Assembly: GCF_032854445.1 (NCBI RefSeq) | Contig: NC_088301.1 | Span: forward strand, 42,589,116 to 42,653,115 | Direction: 5' to 3' | DNA length: 64,000 nucleotides | From: Liolophura sinensis | Taxonomy: Eukaryota > Mollusca > Polyplacophora > Chitonida > Chitonidae | In this document: positions 35,367-48,000 of the stretch, one piece after another | How the letters are laid out: each line of letters begins with the position of its first letter | Numbering within the stretch: the first letter of the stretch is position 1 | The notes under the pieces: generated by a model | Told to the model about the DNA's origin: nothing | Seen by the model: only the letters and a program-made list of their open reading frames with translations | Databases searched by the model: none | Position numbers and translations under genes: made by a program

Positions 35367-35407
35367 GAAGGGAGGGAGGGGGGCTTGCATGGGGGGTGGG
35401 GTGGGGA
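35367..35407 (+). other. G-rich tract, potential G-quadruplex
   Basis: GGAAGGGAGGGAGGGGGG, then CTTGCAT, then GGGGGGTGGGGTGGGG: more than four runs of at least three G with short loops. Intergenic, about 140 bases left of the N gap. Confidence 0.6.
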
Positions 35408-35546
35408 GATAAGATTATGAACAGCAACATCGAGATATATATCTACAGTATATACTTCAGTGGAACGCAGGCTGTGGTGTATATCCCTATTAGCCGCCAA
35501 GTAAGACATGCAAGATATTGCCCAGGTTTGGTCACCTTTGAAATAC

Positions 35547-35746
35547 NNNNNNNNNNNNNNNNNNNNNNNNNNNNNNNNNNNNNNNNNNNNNNNNNNNNNN
35601 NNNNNNNNNNNNNNNNNNNNNNNNNNNNNNNNNNNNNNNNNNNNNNNNNNNNNNNNNNNNNNNNNNNNNNNNNNNNNNNNNNNNNNNNNNNNNNNNNNNN
35701 NNNNNNNNNNNNNNNNNNNNNNNNNNNNNNNNNNNNNNNNNNNNNN
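35547..35746. other. Assembly gap, exactly 200 N
   Basis: The gap is bordered by the same 18 bases on both sides (35529-35546 and 35747-35764, TGGTCACCTTTGAAATAC). Its size is probably a placeholder. Confidence 0.97.
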
Positions 35747-36177
35747 TGGTCACCTTTGAAATACATGCACTTACATGTAAATGAAAAGACTTTATTTTAA
35801 ATGTAATTGTGTGACTTCATGTTATATAGAAAATTGATTCCATGCTATTAAATGAACCCAACTCCTGTATTTATCGTTTCAGATCATCATACAGAGAGAC
35901 GTTATGCAATTTCTTAATGGAGTAAACCAGTTTCAATGACTGAATTGTATTGATGGCAAATTGCCAGGTCTAAATTGATCAGTAAGAAATATCCTTATTT
36001 GCTGACAGACTAAACATTTTTAAATCATCCATATACGTGAATATTATTCACCATTATATGATGCTGGCACAGATCTTGCATCTTATCATATATATTGTTA
36101 GTATAATTTTTAGTTTAAACCGATTTACGACGTTTATACTTATACTTATACATGTACATTTCTCTTTAGATAAATAG

Positions 36178-36336
<159 letters not shown>

Positions 36337-36339
36337 GGC

Positions 36340-37600
36340 CATAATTACCCGCCAATATAATTATATTTGGTAAATTGAGATGACAACTGGTATTTAGACG
36401 CATATTGCATGCATATATCACATATACATGATTCCAAGATGGACAATAAGCGAGTTATACTAATTTCAAACCCACCTCTTTCATTGCCTTACAAAGTTAC
36501 CACCTATATAATGTTAGCCTATATTGTTAGACTATCTATTAATACGGAAGTGCGCACGTTAGGCTCATAAAAGTTCATATATAGGCCCACAATGTTTGAT
36601 GTATCACTGTAATATACCGTGTGTGAGTGCACAGTTTAAATCAGGATCCAAAGTTCCGTTATAACTGTTTTCAAATATTAAAAGTGTGTTCACGGACTTT
36701 TGCCAAATGGTAATTTTGACGTACGCCAAATGTTAATTTATGGCTTTTGAATTCTTCATTTCCGAAGTATAATTTCCCTTTATGAAAGACTCGTTCGGAT
36801 GCCAATGCAAGGTGATGTAAAAAGCCATACTTGTGTTTAAAGGTATAAGAGGGGGGATAACTCCATGTTATTGAAGCTGAGAAAATGGACATTGTTTCAT
36901 TTAATAAGTGGAGAATTTCTTATTACTCTTGCAAACCAGATGCACGGCCTTTTGCTAAAACTTTTAGACTAACGTGATATTTCACAGGTTATTTTAAATC
37001 AGGAATATTAACTTATGTCACCAGCAGGTAGTCTGTATCCAACTTTATACATTTGCAATGATAACTCAGTTTACATTACAGCAGCTAATCAGCGAAGCCG
37101 GTTTAACCCAATCATTACTCTTATGACCATAGTACCTTTAGATCTTTATCAAATTTCTTTAGAAAAATAATTTTAAAAAATCTTCAGGTGTAAATACTGA
37201 TTGCTTGTTTGTAAAAAGTGGGACAATTTATTAAACATTTGTTTTTACCAATATTTTTTTAATTTGTGTCGCGCAATGTAATTTTAACACAGATTTAATC
37301 CGTGGAATGTAAAAACTGCCTTTCGCCACATTGCTCTTGCTTTTTATATCGTGAGATATGAATTCGTGAACAAAGCTATGTTTATTCAAGTTGTTTGGAG
37401 ATATGGGGTCGACTAAAAAAGTGAGTCATAGGCAGTATTAATAATCAATAATCAAGCTCCTGTAGAATAATGTAGCACCATACTTCAATATATAATCCTA
37501 CAGATACACTATCTCTGGATCCGACAATGAAAATTTAAACTGGTTAAGTTTTTCTAGCACCTTGTTATCAGTAATTATCGTCCTAGTTTTGTGATTAACG
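36340..37600. other. Intergenic upstream of CELSR, nothing supported
   Basis: AT-rich, short open frames. No exons or repeats recognised. Confidence 0.4.
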
Positions 37601-37839
37601 TGTAGGTGACGAGCGGAATTTATCTCATTTACCCCCTGTGGTGTGCAAGTGGTCAGCCAGTGCGGAAATGCACACCTTTGTTATGTCACGTGGGCTGCGG
37701 GTAGTTTTAACTCCCTACGATGCCTTGGATAGCACATGAACTATAGTTTCGCGATTCTTTTGTCAAAACTTTTGCATTAAGTCGTTCTTTGAAAAACTGT
37801 TAATGCTTTGCGACACCTCGAATTATATTGATCAATTTA

Positions 37840-38361
37840 CAATGAGAGGTAAATGGAAATAGCATGAACGAAGCCTTCTATGGGGAGGTACTTGGAACGG
37901 CAGAGGTAAGTCTGGAGCAGCCATTTTCGAAGCGAGAAGGGTTAGAGCGGCAGGGAGAGTGCACGGGCAGGCTAAATTTTAAGTTACTCTCATTACGACA
38001 CGAGAATGAGTCTGCCGTGAATTAGAATAGGGCAAGTCAACTCCTCTGAGCCCTGCTTGGGAGTTTCTTGTTAGTGTTGAGTGCATGCTTTTCGAAAACG
38101 CTGACGGTGGCTCGACTGGAGGCGAGGAAAGGCTCACTGTACCTGCGAGCGGACGGACACCTGCGGATTGCCAAGTCGGTAAGGGTGACGCTGTTACAAC
38201 AACAACGCCCAATGTAATCCAGTGATTTCTAAGCAGTTCTTCAGTTGTGTTGTGTTACTAGAAGAATTGCGTTCATGCATTTCAATTTCTATACACCTGT
38301 GAACAATCTGTGATATTATATTTGCACTTGATCCCGTCAAAGACGAAAGCAAAGACTGAAA
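37840..38361 (+). promoter_or_regulatory. Probable 5' UTR/promoter region of CELSR
   Basis: This stretch is visibly richer in G, C and CpG than its surroundings (for example GCGAGCGGACGGACACCTGCG). It ends at the CELSR start codon. No TATA box is evident. GGTAAGGG at 38178 could be a donor of a 5' UTR intron. A TGA in frame with the ATG lies at 38329. Confidence 0.45.
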
Positions 38362-41300
38362 ATGCGTGCAAACTCAATGTTGGTCACTTCAGACTTGCTC
38401 CGGCTGGCGTTACAGCCATGCGTGGTGATACTGTGTTTTCTCAGCCTTCTTCCCATTAGCCCTGTAGCATATCAAATTCACATATCTCATAGGGACTTGC
38501 CAAAAACTTTACTCTTCAAAGCCGGTCTACACCATGATGACTGGACATATCATTTGGACCAGTTTAGAACCTCAGAAATGGCTTTAAAGTATGTTTCCAT
38601 AGATTCAACAGAAGGAAGTTTATTTTTAAAAGAAGTCCCTGCAGAGTGTTCCCAACATAGCACTCTGAAAATATATATCATTGCTCGTCACCGTCAATTG
38701 TCAAAATACCAGCGTGTGGAAGACAACAGTGCACCTGGAATTAGCCAGAACTCAGATATTATTTCCAGCTTTTCAGACATTCATGTGGTTATACCTGTGA
38801 ACATGTTCATACATAGTGGGAAACAGTGCCCAGATCAGGTTGCAAAGACATACCCCCATTTATCCCCATTGTCAGTTATTGCTACAACTTCTCATCATTA
38901 TGGTGCTTGTATTATGCCACACCAACCTGTGCTAAAAGTGCTCGATTTCATCCCAGCAGCAATGTCTACAGAATTGAAACAAGAGTGTCAGTTTCAGTTT
39001 TACCTGCATGACACAGATGACTTCTATGTTCACAATACAACCTCCAGGATTCATGCATTCAAGAAAGTTTGTGTTCATGAGCAAATCAGTATTCAAGGAA
39101 AGTTAACTTTAAATGGTGCGTGTGGTATTGAATCATTGTCTGAGTCAGGTGCCTTTCAGTATGTTATGCCATTCACTGTTACCATTCGTAAAGCCAAGCA
39201 AAGCGTTCCAACGATGAAGGTGGTTGGTGATGCTTACATATCAAGTTTACATAACCTCCATGCTAGGCTACGACGTGCAGCTACAAACACAAAACCGACC
39301 TTCCAGTTACCCCTGTATGAAAGACATATAGATGAGGAGCAGGCACCTGGTGTGTTGGTAGCAACAATCACTGCGACAGACCCAGACTCTGGGGATGCAG
39401 GCAGGTTGACCTACACACTGCAGGCTACTCGTGATGGTAGGAGTAGAAATATGTTTGCCATAAACCCTGTTACAGGCCGCGTAAACACAACCCAGAAACT
39501 TGACCGAGAGACAATGACCGCTCACTATTTCCATGTTATTGTGTCTGATTATGGCCGCCCTCAAGAAACTGCCACAACGTCTCTCGTCATTTATGTTGAT
39601 GATGTCAATGATCATCCTCCGAAGTTTGAGAATGACAATTACACTCAGCCTGTGGAGGAGAGCATTAGCATAGGCAGTACTCTCATCACTGTTAGAGCTA
39701 CGGATCAGGACACTGGTGACAATAGCCGCATACGCTATCGCATACTGAATCCTTCTGGACCTAATGACGTCTTTTCCATGGACCCAGAGGCAGGTAGCAT
39801 TGTCTTACGGACTCCTCTTGACCGAGAAGTGATTAGTAGTTATATAATAAAGGTACAGGCTGTTGACCAAGGAGCTATCGCCTCCAGAAAGTCGGCAACG
39901 GCCACAATTCAAATCCAAGTTCTTGACCAAAATGACAACCGGCCTCAGTTCACGGAGTCTTCCTACCATGAAGTGGTCAGGGAGGATACTGACCCGTCTG
40001 GAAAACCAGTCATTGCCACAGTATCGGCAAAAGATAAGGACATTGGAGAGAATGGAGATGTTCGCTATCGAATCACCAGTGGTAACACGGACAACACATT
40101 CTCCATTGATTCCATCACTGGTGCCATTTCTCTTCTGAAGCCCCTTGATCATGAGGTAATAACTTCTTACCGACTCTACATTCGAGCCCAAGATAACGGC
40201 TCTCCACCAAAAACAAACATTACCACTCTGTTAGTAGATGTTCAAGATGTGAACGACAACAACCCAAAGTTCACGGCATCGTCATACCTAGAGTCGATCA
40301 AAGAAGATGTTGGTGTGAATTACTCCATTCTTCCAGTGGAAGCCTATGATGATGACTCTGGACTGAATGCGGAGCTGGTTTATCGTATAGTTGATCCTCC
40401 ACCTGGGATGCCAATCACAGTGGACCCAAAAACTGGGTGGATTAAGACAAATGGTCAGCTTGACAGGGAACAGGCAAGAGCATACAATTTCCTGGTTGAG
40501 GTTAGAGATAAAGGCAATCCTCCAAGGTCAGCAACTGCCACTGTTGACATCCATGTCACAGATGTTAATGACAATCCACCAATATTTAACCCACGGGTCT
40601 ACTATGCCTCTGTGTCAGAGGAAGCCACACCTGGTGTTAGGGTCACAAGCGTAACTGCCATTGACAAGGATGAGCGGGAAAATGCCAGACTCACCTATGA
40701 TATCACCAGTGGAAATATAGACGAAGCCTTCAGAATATACACACAGGGAGGGGAAGGCATAATATCAGTAGCACGGGTGTTGAACTACAAACAGCAAAGT
40801 CGTTACATTCTGACTGTGCGAGGTAGTGATCCTGGTGGAAAGGTAGATACAGCGACAGTTTTCATCAACATCACAGATACTAATCGTCATCGGCCAATGT
40901 TCCAAAACAATCCCTATCAGAAGGATGTGGATGAAAATGTCAAGGTTGGAACAGTGTTGATAAAAGTGTTTGCCCTTGACAATGATGTAGGTGAGAATGC
41001 CCGCGTAACATACAGCATAAGCGGTGAGGGTTCACAGGTGTTTTCTATTGATGCGAACACTGGAGAAATAAGAACTAGATTGCCGCTGAACAGAGAAACA
41101 ACTGCTGGCTATGTTCTCACTGTCACTGCTACAGATCATGGAAAACCTCCTATGTCTGATGTAACAGACGTGGAAATAAATGTAAGAGATAACAATGACA
41201 ATGCCCCAGAGTTCCAGGAAACTCTTTACTCTGGCCGAATCTCTGAGGGTGCAACTGTAGGCGACAGTGTCATACAGATTACAGCGTCGGATCTTGACAT

Positions 41301-42079
41301 TGGGAAGAATGGACAAATTTTTTACACGTTTGATAGCGGAAATGATGGAAATGGAGACTTCGAAATTGACCGCACTTTAGGGATCATAAGAACGGCCAAG
41401 AAGTTAGATCGTGAAAAGGTTGCAAACTACAAGCTTATTGCATTTGCAGTTGACATGGGTGTACCTCCTAAATCTACATCTGTAGCGGTGAATGTTGAAA
41501 TTGAAGATATCAACGATAGTGCACCTATGTTTGAATCAGAAGTGATTAATGTGTATATAAAGGAGAACAGTCCAAGGGCGTCAACTGTCGGTCGGATAAG
41601 TGCTACGGACCCAGATGAAGGAAGTAACGCTCAGATTGAGTACAGCATCCAAGGAGGGCCTGATGCAGACTCCTTTCATTTGACCGAGCGCCCAGGTGAA
41701 CCAGCAATCATAACAACAAAGGTAGACCTTGATTATGAGTCATCAAAGAAAATGTACGAGCTCATTATCAAAGCTGCCTCCACTCCACATTTCTCAACAG
41801 CTAAAGTTAAAATCTGGGTTCAAGATGTCAATGACAATCGGCCAAAACTGAACGACTTCACTATTATTTTGAACAATTTTCTGGAGCATTTCCCCAGTGG
41901 ACCTATTGGCAAAGTGCCGGCTCATGATCCAGATGAGTATGATGTTTTACACTATTCGTTTCTGTCTGGTAATGAAGCTAACCTACTTTATCTGAACTCC
42001 TCCACTGGTGAGATACGACTGGATTGGCGCCTTAACTCGGATGTACCAAGAAATGGAACTTTCCTTGTCAAAGTAACAG
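38362..42079 (+). CDS. CELSR: CELSR exon 1: signal peptide, prodomain, nine cadherin repeats
   Basis: A single 3718-base exon. Repeat boundaries, by their Ca-binding linkers, are near residues 422 (DVNDHPPKF), 529 (DQNDNRPQF), 634 (DVNDNNPKF), 740 (DVNDNPPIF), 847 (DTNRHRPMF), 951 (DNNDNAPEF), 1057 (DINDSAPMF) and 1160 (DVNDNRPKL), and repeat nine ends with the exon. DRE-type motifs (LDRE, LDHE) and A-x-D-x-D motifs are present in most repeats. The fifth linker lacks the ND pair; vertebrate CELSRs also have an atypical linker there, so this is probably conserved. The donor ACAG|GTACGT leaves phase 1. One large exon for the whole cadherin array is typical of CELSR genes. Confidence 0.97.
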
Positions 42080-45000
42080 GTACGTAACAAACTTCATTTT
42101 TATTTTTGGCCTATGCGGTTTAGTTCAAATTATTTGTGTTTTTAAATTCTGTTTTTGTGGGTTTTAGTAAAACATTGATGCTTCCATATGTTGTGATTTT
42201 ATTGCTTTTTTTATTTATTATTTTGTTCCTTTATTTTACTTGTATGGTAGAGTACTGTGGAGTAACTGTATGATACCATATAGTGAAAGTTTCCTATGTA
42301 TTAAAAGTGCTACATGTATGTACAAACAACTACTGCATTAAAAGGATTACATTTTAAAAACAGTTTGTACACTTTGTTATGTAATTATGTCTTTTGATAA
42401 TTTTATAACATTTGTTCAATTCAGAATGCCCAGATACTGGATTCTAAATATTTCCAGGCATTTTCAGAGAAGAGAGATGGGATATGCATAATATCATATG
42501 TGTAAAATTGTAACGCCTTTAACATGCTTATTGAGGACTTTTTTGTATTTCGTCTAAATATTAGTTTTACCATTTTGTTGTGCAAGTAACATAAAAATAT
42601 GAAAACATTTCATATTGGTAACCCAAGCATCTCGCCCCTAAAACCTTTTGACAGGTTCAAAAAGCCCTTGATCAGGCCCTGGGTGTAATGTAAGATCAAA
42701 TAAAATATCATGTCATTTGTCAGCTGTTATCATCTTGATCCAGTCATAATACAGTATATCCTAAGATTATAGAGTCCAAGTAGAGTATCTTATCAGTTTA
42801 ATAACCACATTGTCATGAATACATGTATGTACATGCTCAGAATATGTTATGAGAATTGTCATTTGTTATTCCAGTTTGAAAAGCATCAAAATTTCATGTT
42901 GCATATTTGGAAGGCTGGGACAACAAAGTCTTGTAGATCTGATCCTTATAGTGTGCGTATGTGCAAATATGGCGTAAATGCCAACAATATGCAAATTTCT
43001 TACATACTGCATCATTATTATTAATGAATGCCTTATTACTTGTCATCTACAGTTTGTGAGACTAGAACGTAGTGTGTCCTCTTAATAGTCTCCAACATTT
43101 ACATGTACTTGTCCCTCTAACAACCCGAGGCTTTAAAGCCTGTAAAACTAGTTTTGTAGGCACGGCTGTCATATCTTATTAGGGTGACTAAATTATTCGG
43201 GTGTTAATCCTGATACATAATTCATATTGAAAGCCAGCCTTTCATATAAGTGTATGTCAAAGCTTTTCTGATAAGACAAAACTTAGGTTTTGTATCAGTT
43301 GTACATACATGTATGGATGTAATCTGATAGATCTTTTTATACATATACCAACATTGTGCCAGAAAACTTGATCTTCTTTTTAAATAAACTTACCACTTCA
43401 AATGCATGTATTTCACAGTCTTTATGGTCATTTGGAATCCATGTAATGGGTAAGAAGTTATTACGTTACAATGCTATTTGCCATTTCCTAAAATTTGATT
43501 TTGTAGACTTTTTTCAGACTCACCTGGCAGTTAAGGTAACATGTAAAGCTGTAGATGTAGAATTTAATAAGTTAAATATATGCATAGTTCCTATCTGTAC
43601 ATGTACTAGCATGATCTGTTTAAAAAAATTGATTGTGACTTTCAAATCGCTATGCAGAAAAACTTGATCAAATTTTACATTGGATACTGTTAGGAAAGAT
43701 AGCACCTACATCTTGTAATTTTATGCATGTAACTGTCAGGTGGTAGAGGGGTACCTGGCATTTATTAAACTATGAAGTAATTTGAAGAGATAAGATTCTG
43801 ATACATGCATGGTGTTGATGTTATGCATACAAAAATGAATCCGGTTGACAGCTGCCAGTGCGTAGCATTATTAAGTCATTGTATATATGTGTAGAGTGAA
43901 GATTTTAATAGCTCCACATGTGGCTTCTTAGCACCAGTGAGCTCACATAGCAAAAACAAAGAGACTACATGGAATGTATGAATTTATTGTATGTACATGT
44001 CTGTGGAAAATGTGTCCCATTGATGGTGGCTTATAAATATGAAGTGACTCCAAAGGAATCATTTTTTTTTTTTTTTTCAAATACAAGCCAGTTTGTTAAA
44101 TTAACATGCATGTATTTTCAGGGTAATGTAATTCAGGTTTCAAATTCCACAGTGGAAGTGTATGGTTCTATATGGTTAGAACTTGCTACTTTGTCGAGTG
44201 GTTTGCCACACTCTTTGTCACTTGGCTACCTCTCATTGATATAAACCTTAAGGCCAGGCCCAACCTCTGACAGGCGGGAATGTAGGCTTGAAGATTTAAA
44301 AGCATTAGAGGCAGTGTTCGGTTTGTTTGAGAAAGAGTTGGCCGGAAAACACAGAGTGATCGAAAAGGAGTGAAGTTTTGCTCTGGTTTTAAACCAAACA
44401 GTTTTGTTTGCTGAGGAGGGATCTCTCAGATTTTCCCCTGTTTCTGTAGGACGTTTATGGTTTGCCCTGTTTCTAAGCATATTGACCGTAGAAAAATACA
44501 AATGAGACTGCTGATTATGCTTTGTGCTGAGGACAAGGCACCTGCATCTAGACCAAGTCTCAAAGGCAGGTATCTCCTCTGTTAATTGCTGACACAGAGT
44601 CACATGCGTGCATAGATAATGTCTTTTTAAGACATTTTGAAGTAAAGATTTATACAGGCTATAAAACTCTTAATTTCAAACATACGTGTAGTTCAGATCT
44701 ATGATGGATGAGGACACTTACACGGGGCTTGTTTTACATGCAAGTCACAGTATATTGAAGTACGTAATGAAAATATAAGTATATGAATATGTAAGTACAC
44801 TGTACTGAGTAACTTTACATGAGTCAGCTATTTCCACCTTTTTTGGGGGATATGAAATAGTTGCAAGAGTTTTTCTTATCAAGTCAGGAGCAAATGTGGC
44901 ATGGAAGCGCTAAAGATAAATGAAGCCAAATCATATATAGAGGGAGTTTTCATTCAAAAACCCAGTGTCTTGTTTCCAAAAAATAGATTTATTAAGGGAT

Positions 45001-48000
45001 TACATAAAAAATAAAACGTACGCTATCCTGACCATAGATGTTAACTAATTTGCTGCGGCAAAAACAACAGTGATTTGCGGTGTTCAGCTCTGCATGGGGC
45101 ATTGGATAAGGTGCAAGGTGCATCTGGTTTGAGGTGCAAGGTGCATCTGGTTTGAGGGGCCAGGGGCATCTGGTTTGAGGGGCCAGGGGCATCTGGTTTG
45201 TAGGAGGCTTGTGCCTGTTTTCTGGAACTGCTTCACACTCTGTTTGGGGTGGGGAAATACAAGTGAAAACTGCATATGTATTAGTCATATTAGTCTGCCT
45301 AATAGTGAAGCCATGGGGTAAATGTGTACATTTTTATCTCTTTGAGGAAGATTTATGAGTATGTTGCATTTGGATTTCTTTGGAGAGAATTTAAAGACTC
45401 TGTACCACAAATTTTTAGCAAGAAATCTATGAGCACCAATCCAATTGAATTTTTTGCTATTTTAAAGTAGCCAAAATTATTACATTTCACAAATTGTTAG
45501 CCTTGTTTGTGCATACATGTATTGCCGTTTAATCTGATATTTACTGAAATGCAATAATTTGAGCTATTCTTGGTAAATATAGTAAACTAGGAGGCATTTT
45601 GAGTGAAAACTTTTTTTATTCAGTTTCATTGCTCCACTAAGTGTAAGTAAATCCTTTGTGACATATGTACATTACAGTATGAACTGAATTGCTCACATCA
45701 TAGACTTAAGCAGGAAATGTGCAGGTGCTGAATTTTTTTTTGTAATGACCCTCTCGGGCTACAGTGAGAGCTTCTTTACTTGGCAACAGAGTGCTAAGTT
45801 ACGTCTACCAGTGCTCAGATGTCTCACATTCCAGTTTTGATGAACATTGATGGAGCCAGCACATTTCAACAAGACACAGTTTACATGTACATGTATAAAA
45901 CCTAAAGAGTCTGTTGCTATCTCTCACAGGGCTGTGTCATACCCAGGCTTTGGTGGCAGAAAGGTGGCTGTTGATATTTACAGATGGTTTGATGATTGTA
46001 GTATTTAGCAAATACATGTACATGAAGACCTCTGTGTGGTAAAATTTAACGAAGTTAGATACAAATATAGAAGAAAAAAAGATTTTAGTATCTCACAGTA
46101 GTACTTGTAGCAACCTTACAGACATTCATACACTGCGTGGATTTCATTGCATGTTCTGTGTCATATTCTCTTGGCAGCTATCTTCCTGACATAAAAGTCT
46201 GAGATAAAAATACAGATTTAAGGGTAGTAAAGTTTCATGGAATGTCTGTTAATATGGGCTAGGATAAATTTTAAGGATTAAGTTCATATTATTATGTTAT
46301 TATATATTACACGTGCTGATATTTTATGTGGCTAGCCCTGTCTGGCCCTTGGCAGTTTTGGTGTGTTAGGTGAGCTCTACAAGGCTGTGGACGTACATAG
46401 ATATTTGTCATTCAGGGACTTATTAAACTGGTAACTGTCAAAGCTTTGTGAATGAAATTCATTTAAAACTATGGACAACCAAGATTAATACTGTCTTTCA
46501 TGGTTCCAGTTTTGCCCTTACCAAGAACTTTATTTCTTATGGGTTAAATGACTTTGTCCTGCTTTCAGTGGTTGATATGATTACTCAAGAAGACTGCCTC
46601 TAGTGGACTGGAGGTTAAGTCTACACAGTGCTGTGCAACAATGCTGATCAGTCTGTGTGACCTACGATTCAAACTGTACAGGTAGCAATCTAACTGTAGC
46701 TGATTCTAATGGCAGTCAGCCCAGATTAATGCAAGCTCTTAAAGGTCTATGCACAGTTGGTGATCAAGATTGATGAGTTGGTAAAGTTCAGTCATGGGGT
46801 AGTGAGTTTTGCTTGCAGGGATATCCTCCAGGTGTATGGTATCTCAAGCATTCACCACTGAGTCCAAGTCCACCTTAAAAATGCAGTAATCAGAATCTTT
46901 CAAGCTACCACTATTAAAACCAGGCTAAGCAACTCTCTGCTGAATACATACATGTGCTAGAATTTTACCTCAGGGAAGTCTGAGGGAAAAGGTGTTGAAT
47001 AAGGATTCGCAAACTGTCTATTGGTGGCTTGTAACAGTAACCTTTGAAACTAGTGTGACATTTGCAATCCCTAATTCTCTAATAGCGGACAAAACCCTGA
47101 CATATTGGCTCTAAAACCAGGATCATTCTTAATTTGTGAGGTACAAGTTTGTTAATTGTTGAAGTAAATAGTATGTTTTTGTCTTGCTGATTTGTTGCAC
47201 TATTATTTACTAAAGCATACTAGTGTGTGATATTCGATGTTTGAACCTCTATAACATTTTAAAAAGTTTTCTTTGTATGTATTTACATGTACATACAAGT
47301 ATACTTGATCTGGCGTCAAGGCTATGTTAAATGGTTAGACTTTGGTTGGTTTTCCCCTCACAAATGCATGTGTGCAACAGATTTAAAACAAGATTGCTTA
47401 TTCTGAGGTGCACACGATAATCAATGTTATCTGTAGGTGTGGGTTTTTGTAAAACGGCTTCTAAGCTGTGCAGACTGCATATGCATGATATTCTGGCGTC
47501 AGCTGCAGGCAGTATATATGTTAATTAATCTGTGTAGCAGTCCTGAAGTCTGCTATGGGTGGCTGACTTCAATGTGTGTACATATAGTGGGCCAGTGGGC
47601 AGAACACCCTTAGGCTTCTAGCACTGAAATGATTGTTCACAGAGTCTCTGTCACCTCTAATTACTTATCAAACAAAACCTAGAGTTTGTTGACATGTAAT
47701 GTTTCGCAGTGTCTTGGCTAATTACTTGGTTTATTTTCAGAAATATACACGTGTATCTGTTGCTACATGGACAACTAAAAAGATAGTTTTACATGTATTG
47801 TGTTCCACACTTGTTTTTCTTGTATGCAGTGTACACATACATGCCATAGTGAATTAGGTGCTGTATATATACAGGTAAACTATTTGAAGTCACTTGTCAC
47901 TTTGTCTCCTGTATACAGGTACATGTAAATATGAGACAGAAAACTGATACATATATACATGTACAAATTCTAAGTTGCTTGTTGTCTTGTACACATGAGT

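Noticed and set aside
44226..44603. 125-residue minus-strand frame in CELSR intron 1
   Set aside because: Low complexity of evidence: no domain, no signal, lies in a CpG-poor intron; probably chance.
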